In this document: piece by piece, positions 31,645 through 43,498 of the stretch
Layout of the letters: every line of letters begins with the position of its first letter
Numbering within the stretch: position 1 is the first letter of the stretch
Source: Celoporthe dispersa
Taxonomy: Eukaryota; Ascomycota; Sordariomycetes; Diaporthales; Cryphonectriaceae
Direction of reading: 5' to 3'
Length of the DNA: 64,000 nt
Assembly (NCBI GenBank): GCA_016584495.1
Contig: WAID01000004.1
Location: forward strand, 1,240,001-1,304,000
The notes under the pieces: model-generated
Database searches by the model: none
What the model was told of the DNA's origin: nothing
The model's input: only the letters and a program-made list of their open reading frames with translations
Position numbers and translations under genes: made by a program

Positions 31645-33815
31645 GGCTCAAGGGTGGAAAACGATTTGTTGAAAATATTTAATAACGGTAACGAGTCTTT
31701 ACATTTCCTACGTCAGTAGTTTACCAGTGACAGGGGAGTCATATGATGGGTTATATACCATTGTGCCGCTGGGACTACAGAGAAGGGCAGTATACGAGAA
31801 GGACACAGCATGCGAGAAGGAGAGACTATCTTCTCTGGGAGAATCAATGTCCCTACAGTCTATAGGCGAGCCAGGTCATCCCACAAAGTGACTCTGACAT
31901 GTTCCAGACATCATCACAGAGCCGTGTTCTCATGCGTTCTCGGCTTCATCCTACCCAACTTAATACCCTGTCCATCTAGGGATCATTGTCATGATTCCGG
32001 GCGAGGAGGGTCTCCGTAAATTACAGGGGATGGGGCGCACCCGGCGAGTAACCGTGCAGGCCTGTATGTGATCGCGTCTCGGCCCATCAAGGTCACCTCA
32101 GGGATCGGTAGCTGACGACATTGTGGACAGGTGACGATACCGCCGATGCCTTCCTCGGTCTAGACGCGATGACCTTGCGGCTCCGATATTACATACCCCG
32201 CAAAGTGCGAGTAGGATTCCAACCCGCCTGCCTATTGGCGCGGGCAGGGTGTGGAGTTACAGCGGAATATAGTCATCCGAATCTATGCAATGTGTATGGT
32301 TAGATTCCGCGGACTGAACAAAGAGACCAGGGCTAGGTACAGAGGCTGTTACCAAAGATCTTGAGTAATCAAGAATAGAGATGATGCATATTCTGCTCAC
32401 TTTTGTCTTAGGATGACATTGATTCCATCTGTGCTGTCTTACTTTTGACAGACTATTACAAGATATTACTATAGTTTTACTATACCCCATCGAGTGCACC
32501 CAATATAACATACCTATCTAAAGTCGTATATATATTGTTAATTTATATTTTAATATTCATTTGTAAATATATAAATATTCATGTATCGTAATTTAAAGAT
32601 AATAATTCGTGTTTTGTTACAAAACATAGTTTGAATTGTCAAATTGTAATTTTCACATCTTTAATGAAATTGTTCTAGGTTTATCCCTACATAAATATGT
32701 TAAATATTTACATGTATAATTATTTTAATCACAGCTTAGCATAGTATTATAACATTTAGTTACATATATAAAGAATCGTTTGTTTAAAGTCAGAAAGCTT
32801 TCAGGATTAAAGGATATAGCTTCACTGCATAATTTTTCCCCACACATGTAGTAATTTGCACCGAAAAGCATGACTAAAATCCATGCTTGGATTACATCTG
32901 CATGAACCAATGTACATGTACTTTGTTTGCCCGGAAGAACTTGGAGGCACTACTTGTTGGATGAGGCTTTTTCTGTAAAGCAAGTATCTGGTGCAGCAGT
33001 GTGGAGAAGTCAACCAGCATGCTGAAAGTGCCTTACTAAACTGTCTTAGCTTTTCATGACACAATAGCAGGAAAGGATGTTAATCCATGAGACTCAGCTG
33101 ATAAGGGAATGACAAAGGAGGTTTAGCATACAGTGCTTAGAACCACACGCAACCTTACCAGGGCAAGAAAGAATACCCATGCTCCAGATGACGTGGATCT
33201 CAAACGTTTTCTGAAATTGCCTCATGGATGTAGTAATGGAACCAGGATTGTAGTAACTTAAACAAGCCACAAGAAACTAGGGCCAGGTGCTACAATAGAA
33301 TATTCGATACACCAGTAGCTCAGGATCAGTATGCAATTATTGTGCCTTACTCTATATTACTTTCATAGAAACAGCAATACAAACCTGATCAAGTAAAACT
33401 ATCTAATTTCTCAAAAATTTCAACATATAACAATGTACTTGTTCCATATTATCCACATTCAAATTGTACTTCTAGAATAATATGTCCATCTATAGCTATA
33501 ATCTTCATAATATGAGGCTATTGAGAAGTCTCTGTATTGCATACGACATGGCATACCTCGATACTCTCCACATTACTCTCTACTGTCATGAAATCCTTCT
33601 CTTTATATATATAAGATGCTCCGGTTTGAGCAGGACGTAACCGCACATGATGGTAACGACTCTCCAAGAGGCGACTCTAGAATGTTGTCTCATCATCACA
33701 AGAGCTCTGTGAAGCGACGTATAGCTCTGTCATCGGCCGGCTTCTCCGTATCTCTTTGCTTCCAGCCTGTATACTTCAACGGTCTTTCGTCTCACCAGAC
33801 TCCGACCTGGCAACC
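31645..33815. other. AT-rich divergent region between PLP enzyme and NRPS
   Basis: About 2.2 kb. The stretch 32500-32820 is extremely AT-rich and 32820-33600 moderately so, as in repeat-induced-point-mutation-altered DNA. One fragment near 33150-33200 gives a weak reverse-transcriptase-like reading (RKNTHAPDDVDL), too weak to call. Promoters of both flanking genes should lie at the ends. Confidence 0.45.
33604..33616 (+). promoter_or_regulatory. TATA-like element upstream of the NRPS gene
   Basis: Extended TATATATATAAGATG-type string about 200 bases before ATG 33816. It shares TATATAAGATG with the RiPP precursor promoter. Confidence 0.45.
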
Positions 33816-36800
33816 ATGACGGTCCTCCACTCGACGCTGAAACTCTCCCACCTCAAGGGCGTGACCCATAAAGGAGCCTGTATGTTGAGACTTTGCCCCC
33901 CCCCCTTTTTTTTTTTTCAATTTCTTTCTTCTTTCTTCTTTTAGTCTCTCTCCTCTGCCTTGACGACTGACACAAACAATCCAAGTGGCTGCCACCGCCT
34001 GGGCGATCCTCAGTGCCAAGTTCTTGGGTAGTGAGGAAGTGGTCCTGGGAGCGGCTCCTCTGGACCAGCCGGGGGAGAAGGAACCCATATGCCCTGAGAG
34101 TCTGTCCATCACCCCGGACTCGGAAGTACGGGCTGTTGTCGACCATGTTAGCCGCTGTGCACAAGACAGCAATGACTGCAGGGTATGGCAGCTGAGCCTG
34201 CAGCTGGCTGCAGACTACCCGGGCGGCCCAGCGTCCATGGCAGGCCAGCTTGTCGTGGTCGAGGTGGAGAGCGCCAGATGGACCCCGCAGCAGCTGCCGC
34301 CGCGCGAGAACACACCTCACCTGCTAGTAGTGGTGAGCCCGAGCGAAGAGGGCATGGGCGTCAGCCTCTCCACGACCGGCCGATCCATCTCTGCCACCCG
34401 CTCGCAGAGGCTCTTCCAGCAGTTTCTGCACATCGCCGGGCAGCTAGACCCGGGATCTGCAGCTACCGTCGGCACGCTGGACCTGGTCAGCCCCCGGGAC
34501 GTGGCAGATCTCCAGCGGTGGAGCGGCAGCGCGGTGGAGCCAAACCGTACGTCGTCCCGTCAGACTCAACCCAGGCCCTTGAGGATCACGCGTGGCTGCG
34601 AGAGTTAGCTGACCTAGTGGTGTGCAAGTGGACTGCGTGCATGCAAGCATCGAGCGCCAGGCGCGAGCGCGACCCGAGGCGGAAGCCGTGCACGCGTGGG
34701 ACGGGGTCCTGTCCTACCGAGAGCTGTCGAGCTTGTCCGACCGGCTGGCTACAGGGCTGATGGCCCTGGGGGTCGGGCCCGAGGTCTTCGTGCCCTTCTG
34801 CTTCGAGAAGTCGGTGTGGGCGGTGGTCGCCATGGTGGCCATCCTGAAGGCGGGCGGGGCATGTGTTCCTCTGGATCCGGGCCATCCCAGGCGCCGACAC
34901 CTGGCCATCCTGGAAGACATTGGAGCCACGGTGATCGTCGCATCGGCGGCGCATCAGGACCTCGCCCGCGCGCTCCGGGCCACTGTCGTGACGATCAGCC
35001 AGGCGGGATTCGAAGGCCTGGACTCCAGCGCCCGCCAGAGCCACGCCCGGGCTGCGGTGGAACCTGGCCACCCTGCCTTTGCCGTGTTCACATCTGGTAG
35101 CACGGGCCAGCCCAAAGGCATCGTCATCGAGCACGGCGCTATGTGCACCAGCGCCCGCGACCACGGGCGGGTGATGCGCTTCGGCGAGCAGACCCGGGCG
35201 GTGCAGTTCGCAGCGTACACCTTTGACGACAGTTTCTCCGATATCTTCACTACACTCATGTTCGGCGGCTGTATCTGCGTTCCATCAGACCACGACCGCC
35301 TGAACGACCTGGCCGGCGCCATCTCGCGCATGGAGGCTAACCACGCCTGCCTCACCGTCACCGTGGCCGGCCAGCTGCGGCCGTCAGACGTGTCTCGCTC
35401 AGGACGCTCGTCGTCGGCGGAGAGAGCGTCACGGCGCGGGTCGTCCAGCAGTGGGCGGACCACGTCTACCTGATTAACTCGTACGGGCCGGCAGAGGCAT
35501 CCATCTTCTGCTCTGCCAACTGCGGTCTGTCGAGCACGGAGAACCCCATCAACATAGGCGTGGGCGTCGGCTGTCAGCTCCACATCACGGACGCTGCGGA
35601 CCACAATAGGCTCGTCCCAGTAGGCGCAGTCGGAGAGCTGCTGATCGAGGGACCCATCCTGGCGCGCTGCTACATCCGCAACGAGTCCAAGACCAAGTCC
35701 TCTTTCATCAGCGATCCGACCTGGGCCCTGAGGAGCGGGGAGGCGGCCGCAGCGGAGAGGAGGTTTTACAAGACGGGCGACCTCGCGAGGTACAACGAGG
35801 ACGGGACCATTCTCGTCCTCGGCCGCAAGGATACGCAGGTTAAGATCTACGGGCAGCGTGTCGAGCTCGGGGACATCGAGTACCACCTCCGCCGACAGGT
35901 GCAGGGCTGCCAGGATGTCGCCGTCGAGGTCCTGACGCCTACGACGGCCTCTGGCGCTGCTGTGCCGGTCATCGTGTCCTTCCTGCTGGCCGCGGACGAC
36001 AGCGAGAGCGACAGCGGCATCTCCGACACAGATCCCAAGACCGTGGAGGTCATGGATGGACTGCCGGATGGTGCCTTGGAGCGTCTGCGAGACCTCCTGC
36101 CCCCACACATGATCCCTTCTGTCTGCATCAAGGTGCGGGAAATTCCCCTAATGGTTTCGGGCAAGCTAGACCGCAAGGCCCTGCGCGCCATGGCCGCACA
36201 CCTGACAGCCCAAGACCTCACCGCGGGCCACGCAGAGGCGGATGGTGTCTCGAGCCCACAGTCGCCCGAGGAGAGGGCACTGCAGGCCCTCTGGACAAGG
36301 GTGCTCTGCCTGGACAGCGTCTCGGTCGGGCGGGAGAGTAGCTTCTTTCGCCTGGGTGGTGACTCTGTGGCGGCCATGCGGCTGGTCGCTGCAGCGCGTG
36401 ACGTCGGGGCCCGGATCACCTTCCAGCAAATCTTCCAGCACCCAACACTACGCCAGCAGTCTTCTGTCATGGTGTGGACGAGCGAGCTGGCACCGCAGCT
36501 AGGGACCGTCGCACCCTTTGCTCTGGCTAGCGACACAGACCGCAACACACATGCAGCCCTCGCGGCTATCCGGAACCATGACGCCGGGTGCACCAAGGAC
36601 GACGTCCTGGATGTGTATCCCTGCAGCCCATTACAGAGCGGAGTAGGTCTCTGCTGCTGCTTCTTACAGAAATCACCTCCCACCCTTCTTACCGCGCAGA
36701 TGCTGACATAAAACAGATGATGGCCCTATCAGCCAAGAACCCGGGCTCGTATGTAGCCCAGATGGCATACAAGCTGCCCGATACGGTGGACGTGGCGCGG

Positions 36801-39800
36801 CTCAAAGCAGCCTGGGACGCGGCGGTGCAGTCGTTTGCCATACTGCGGACCAGGATCTTCGAGGCTGAGGGCTCCTCGACGCTGTGGCAGGCGGTGGTCC
36901 GCGACCAGGTGCCATGGCTGGAAGCACAACACGACCACCTCGAGGCGTATCTTGCCCAGGACAAGGAGGTACCTATGGTCCTCGGCTCGAGGCTGATCCG
37001 CCTTGCGGTTGTGCGTTCTGCGCCACAGGGAGCAGCGGCGGCCACGGCCACCTGGTTCGTGTGCACGCTGCATCATGCGATCTTCGACGACGACTCCCAG
37101 AGGCTGCTGCTCCGGTCCGTCGAGCAGCTGTACCACGGGTATCCTCTGGAACCGGGGCTGGGCTTCAACGTCTTCATCCGGCAGATCGGCCCAACAGACG
37201 CTGCAGAGTCCTCGGCTGCATTCTGGAGGAAGCAGCTGGAGGCGCCACCTCCGTCCTGGCCAACCCTGCCCCGGGCCGAGTATCTACCCTCCGCCAACCA
37301 GACCATCCACCGGACGATCAAGCTCGCCTTTCCTCTTGGGTCCGATGTGACGCCGTCGGTCTTCCTGCGGGCTGCCTGGGCGCTTCTCCTCGCCCAGTAC
37401 GTGGGCGGCCAGGACGTCGTCTTCGGCTGCACGGTGAACGGCCGCGGCATGGCGCTGGACGGGGTGGACACAGTCTCGGGACCTACCCTGGCGACGGTGC
37501 CGCTGAGGGTAACGATAGACGGCGGCAGCCGCGTGGACGACTTCCTACGCCTCCTCCAGCAGCAGTTCGTCGACATGATTCCCCATGAACAGGTTGGGCT
37601 CCAGCGGATTGCCCGGTGGGTGCCCGAAGCACGAGCGGCCTGCAGCTCCCAGAGCCTCCTGGTCGTCCAATCTGCGGAGCAGACGGCCGAGGGCGACACC
37701 CTCCTGGGAGCACCTGAGCTCCTGGGGACCATGGCTGGGTTCCTCACAAACGCGCTGACCATGGAGTGCCGCCCTGCCCCTGGCGCCCTCCACCTCCACG
37801 TCCACTTTGATACCCACATCCTCCGCGAGGGCCAGGCGGATCGCCTTTCGCGCCAGTTCGAGCATATCTTGCGCCAGGTGATCAGGGCGCACAGTACGAC
37901 GGGCACGGCGACCCTCGGCTCCCTCGAGCTGATCGGCGAGGATGACGTCCAGACGCTGCGAGGGTGGACCGCCGAGGTCTCGGGAGACTGCACCGACGAG
38001 ATGATGCATCAAGGTTTCTACCGTAGCGTGCAGCAGCAGCCGTGCATGCCCGCGGCGGAGGACTACGACACCTCGCTGACCTATGCGGAGCTCGAGGACC
38101 AGTCCAGCCGCCTGGCGCACGCCCTGGTCTCCAGGTTCGGCGTGCAGACCGGCCGGTTTGTCTCTCTCTGCGCCGAAAAGTCTGTCTTCTTTGTCGTCGC
38201 GTCCCTCGCGATCCTCAAGACGGGAGGGGGCCTCGTCCTCTTGGACCCTTCCCTGCCCGCAGAGCGTCTCGGGCACATGCTAGACATCGCAAAGGCATCT
38301 ATCGCCCTCTATACGGCGTCCACGGCGGCCCACCGCCACCACCGCCACCACCGCAGCAGCAGCAGCAGCAGCAGCGAGACGCCTGTCCCTGCGGTGGTCC
38401 TGGACAGGCCGTTCCTCGACAGCCTGCCACCGTGCGGGCACTTCCAGGCACCCGTGAGGCCTACGGACCCTGCCTGCCTGGTCTTCTCGTCCGGGTCCAC
38501 AGGAACGATCAAGGCCACCGTCCTCTCGCACCGCAGCTTCTCGACCGGGGCCAGGGCGTTCTGCCAGTCCAGCGGCATGAAGCCCCTGCAGCCACTGCGG
38601 GTGCTCCAGTTTGCCGGCATCTCCTTCGACGTGTGTCTCATCGAGGTCTTCCCGGCGCTGTCCCTGGGCGGCTGCCTGTGCATCGTGCCCGAGGGCGAGC
38701 GCACCGCCGAGGGCGTCGTCCGCGCCATGAACCGCCTGCGCGCGAACTGGGCCTTCCTGGTGCCCACCTTTGCCACGCTGCTCGACACTTCCTCCCTGGC
38801 GACCCTGCGCACGCTGCAGTTCGCCGGCGAGGCGGCACCACCGGCCATGTTCTCGCACTTTCCACCACACATACGGCTGATGCAGGTCTACGGCCCCAGC
38901 GAGTGCACGCCTGTAACCTTCATCAACGAGAGCCAGGCCGACCCTGATGAGCCTAGCGATGTCGGCCGGTGCATTGTCGGGTCTGGCTGGATCGTGGACC
39001 CTCTGGACCACCGGCGTCTGGCGCCCGTGGGAGCGGTGGGCGAGCTCATCATGGCTGGCCCCAACGTGGGTGATGGATACTACGGCGACAGTGCGAGGAC
39101 AGCGCAGTCCTTTGTGCAGCCGCCCGCCTGGACCCGCCAGTTTGCCTGCATCGACCAGGGGCGCCACATGTACCTGACGGGCGACCTGTTCCGCCACGGC
39201 CCCGGTGGCACCTTCCTCTTCGCCGGCAGGAAGGACACACAGATGAAGCTGCGGGGTCAGCGCATGGAGCTAGGAGAGGTCGAGCACCACCTGCGTCTGC
39301 TGGTGCCGGCGGCAAGAGCTATCGTCGCGGAAGGCGTGACCACGGCAGGGAAGGACCGAATGACGCTGGTTGCCTTTCTCTGTCTTGCCCATAACACCGC
39401 TGCTGCCACTGCTGCCCCCACGACTACCACCACTGCCACCGATGCTGCTACTACCACTACTGATGATGCCACTACCATCACTACCACCACTGGCGGCGAC
39501 GATGACGACGACGACGACGACATCATCTTGCCAGCCAGCGCCCTCGACGCCCTCGACCTCGCCACAGTGGTCGCCCGAGCGGCGGCTTCCTTGCCGCGAT
39601 ACATGGTCCCGACCGTCTTCCTTCCCGTCCGCAGGCTCCCCTTCATGCGTGGCTCCTCCAAGGTGGACCGCCGCGCGCTCCGGGCGATCGGTTCTGGGCT
39701 GGACGCGGCCGCCCTGCAGCCCTATACAGCCCAGCACAGGCACAAGAAGCCACCGGGCTCGCCGGCAGAGGTAAGGATGAGATCCCTGGTCGCCCAGGTC

Positions 39801-42800
39801 ATGGGCCGCGACGAGGCGTCGGTCGGCATCAACGATAGCTTCCTGCTGCTGGGCGGCGACTCGATCGACGCGATGCGCCTGGTCACCATGGCCAGGGGCC
39901 AGGGCCTCCACCTGACGGTCGGCCGCATCCTCCAGCACCCCGTCCTCGAGGACTTGGCAAAATTGGTCGAGGAGGAGAGTGTCCCGACCGCCGAGCTGTT
40001 TCCTCCTCCCTCTTCGGCGCCGGCTGCATGGTCCCTGCTCATAGGCTCGACGCCCGCCGAGCAGGTCCGCGAAGAGGCTGTGGCGCAGTGCCATCTGTCG
40101 TGCGAGGCGGCCATCGAGGATGCGTACCCGTGTACTGCTCTCCAGGAGGGCCTCCTGGCGCTGTCCCTGGCAAGCCCTGGCACGTATGCCGCGCAGCACG
40201 TCTTCTCTGCTGCCCCGTCGGTGGACCCGGATGTGCTGATGAGGGCGTGGGAGTGGTTGTTTGCGACGCTGGGCATCCTCCGGACCAGGATCATCCAGCT
40301 CCCAACGTCTGCGCTGGTCCAGGTCGTCGTCACCCCTCGGGAGGAGCCTCTGGAGTGGTCCTTTGTCGACGGCGACCTAGACTCGTACCTCGAGCGTGAC
40401 CGCCAGTCTCCGTTTGGCCTGGGAAGCCGGCTGAACCGCTTCGCCGTAGTCCGGAGGGAACCGCCCCTCGTGGTCTGGACCGCCCACCACAGCGTGTACG
40501 ACGGATTCTGTGTCAGCCTGATCACCGCCGCCCTCGAGTCTGCGCTGACGCCAGCCGCCCGGGCCAGCTCGTCTCTCGTGCAGAGAGCCGACTTCCGCCA
40601 GTACATCAGGTACCTGGGACAGAGGGACCCCGGGGCCTGTGCCGCGTACTGGAAGGCGCAGTTCGCCCACGGGCACTTTGTGGAGTTCCCTCCGGCGGCG
40701 TCATCTGCCCGAGCAGGTGACCGTATCGAGCGGCAGACCATCTCCGAGACCGTCCCGTACCCCTCCCAGGTGCTGAGCACAGTCACGGCCTCGTCCGTCC
40801 TCCGGGCGGCCTGGGCACTCACCCTGGCGCGGTACACGGGCACCACCGATGTTGTCTTCGGGGCCACCGTCTCAGGACGCGACGTCGACATGCCCAACGC
40901 CTCCGAGGTCATTGGGCCCATGATCTCGACCGTCCCGCTGCGCATCACCATGGACTACAGCGTGGATAGCCTGCGCGGCCTGGTGGAGCGTATCCAGGAG
41001 CATGCCATCGGCATGACCGAGTTCCAGCATTTTGGGCTGCAGAACATCAGCCGCACCAGCCCCGAGGCGGCCGCAGCCTGTCGACAGCTCCAGAACTTGC
41101 TCGTCATCCAGCCAGCCTCTTTCAGCAGCAGCAGCAGCAAGGAACCCAGGCTGATCCGCCACCGCTTTGCCGACGAGCATGGCGCCCAGACGCACACGAT
41201 CCCGCTGGTGGTGGACTGTGACGTTGGGAGCGAGGCTATCGAGATCACAGCCCAGTATGACTCACAGGCCATCGCGCCCGAGCAGATGCGGCGGGTCCTG
41301 AGGCTATTTAGCCGCTTCGTGCGCTACATGGGGAGCGCTACGCCCGAGACGAGCCTCTCGGGCTTCCTCCGGGCCCACCAGCCGGACCTCGACACGCTGC
41401 TGGCCTGGAACGCCGTGGTCCCTACCGGCGTGGGGGGCTGTATCCATGACCTGGTTCCGTTCCGCGAGCGGGCCTCCCAGCTGGCGATCCGGTCCTGGGA
41501 CGGAGACATGACCTACGCGGAGCTGGACGCCCTCTCGACTAGGATCGCCCGCTTCCTGGTCCCGATGGGCGTCGGGCGGGACGTGCTGGTGCCCATGTGC
41601 TTCCGCAAGTCCCTGTGGGCCATGGTGGCCACCTTTGGCGTCATGAAGGCCGGCGGGGCCCCCGTGTTCCTGAACCAGGACCTGTCCCTCGGGCGGCTCA
41701 CCGAGATGCTGCATTTCCTAGACGCGGAGCTCCTGCTGACGTCGGCCGGGCTGTTTCCGGAGGGGGCGAGGCCCGGTGTGCGGCGCGTGGTCGAGATCGA
41801 CCGGGGCTTTGTGGAGGCGATCACGAGCGAGGCTCCGCTCCCCGCGGTCCGCCCAGACAGCGTCGGGTTCGCCTCCTTCACGTCCGGCACGACAGGCGCG
41901 CCCAAGTGCGTCCTAGTGGAGCACCGAAACCTCACGACGAGCGAGTCGCTCTACGTAGAGGTGGGCGAGTTCCGGCCCGGCACGAGGGCGCTCCAGTTTG
42001 CATCCTACACCTTCGACGCCATGGTCAAGGACTTCCTAGCCACGCCGCTCCACGGGGCCACGCTGTACATACCGTCCGAGGAGGACCGCATGAACAACCT
42101 CGTCGGGTACATGCGCACACACCAGATCACTCAGGCCACGCTCACGCCCACCATCGGGGGCCTGTTTGGCCCCGCAGACGTGCCGTCCCTCGAGGTGCTG
42201 ATCCTGGCCGGGGAGAAGCTGACGGTCGACAATGTGGCCACTTGGGCGCCTGCGGTGCACCTCAACAATGCGTACGGCCCGTCCGAGGCCTCAGGCCGGT
42301 CGACGTGCCACAGCGGGCTCGCGGTGGGCTGCGATCCCAGCAATATCGGCCGTGCCGTCGGCTGCGTCTGCTGGCTAGTCGACCCGGACGATCCGGCGCT
42401 CCTCGTCCCCATCGGCGCGGTAGGCGAGATCGTCGTCGAGGGCCCGACCGTGTCTCGTGGCTACCTCAAGAACCCAGAGAAGACGGCCGAGGCCTTCCTC
42501 GCGCCGCCGCCCTGCTGGCTGCCCGAGGAGCGGCGCCACAGCAGCAGCACCCGCCTGTACCGCACGGGCGACCTGGCGCGTCAAAACCCGGACGGGAGCC
42601 TGACGATCCTAGGCCGCAGGGACGCGCAGGTTAAGCTCCGTGGTCAGAGGATCGAGCTTGAGGACGTCGAGTCGCAATTCAGGCGGCAACTGCCAGCAGA
42701 CGTAGGCATCGTGGTCGAGATGGTCTCGTCCGGCAGCACAGCCGCCGCGGAGGGGCACACACTGTTGGCCGCCTTCCTATACGACAGCAAGGCGCTGGAC

Positions 42801-43465
42801 CAGAAGACCACCCGCCTGCAGTTTGTTGACCCGCGGTCCACGCCTCGGCTGGCAGAGGAGCTGGATCTCCATCACATCTGCAGTGCCGTCGCCCAGACCT
42901 TGCCGCCCTACATGATTCCGAGCGTGTTCCTCGCCATTCCCCGCTGTCCCCTACTGCCCTCTGCCAAGACCGACCGGAATCGCCTGCGGGCTCTGTATGC
43001 GGACGCTGACCCGGATGTCCTCGCCGCCCTGTCGCTGTCCTCGGCAGGCTGCGTCGAGGAGCCGGCCACGCACCGGCAGCAACAGCTCCGGGCCCTCATG
43101 GCCGCCGTGCTGCGCCTGGACGAGTCTTCAGTCGGGCTCAGGCACAACTTCCTGCAGCTGGGCGGCGATTCCATCACGGCGATGCGCCTGGTGTCGGCTG
43201 CTAGGGCCCAGGACATCGGCCTGACCGTCGCGGAGATCCTGCGCAGCGCGGACCTCGGCCATCTGGACAGCCTCGCCACTGACCTCGGCCGGCCGGAGCG
43301 CGTCATGGTGGCGCCGTTCGAGCTGGTTGACAGCCTGGACCTCCGCCGCGTCCTCGAGGAGATTGCAGCCCAGTGCAGGATAGCCACGGACCTGATCGAG
43401 GATGTGTATCCGTGTACGCCCCTACAAGAGGGTAAGTTGTCAGACCCATCCCAATTGTACCACCG

Positions 43466-43498
<33 letters not shown>

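Noticed and set aside
33140..33240. LINE reverse-transcriptase relic
   Set aside because: Only a dozen residues resemble the RT A-region; no flanking motifs could be found.
34954..36108. 384-codon minus-strand ORF inside the NRPS
   Set aside because: Shadow frame of a GC-rich A domain; no recognisable motif. The same applies to other long ORFs antisense to 36.6-46.9 kb.
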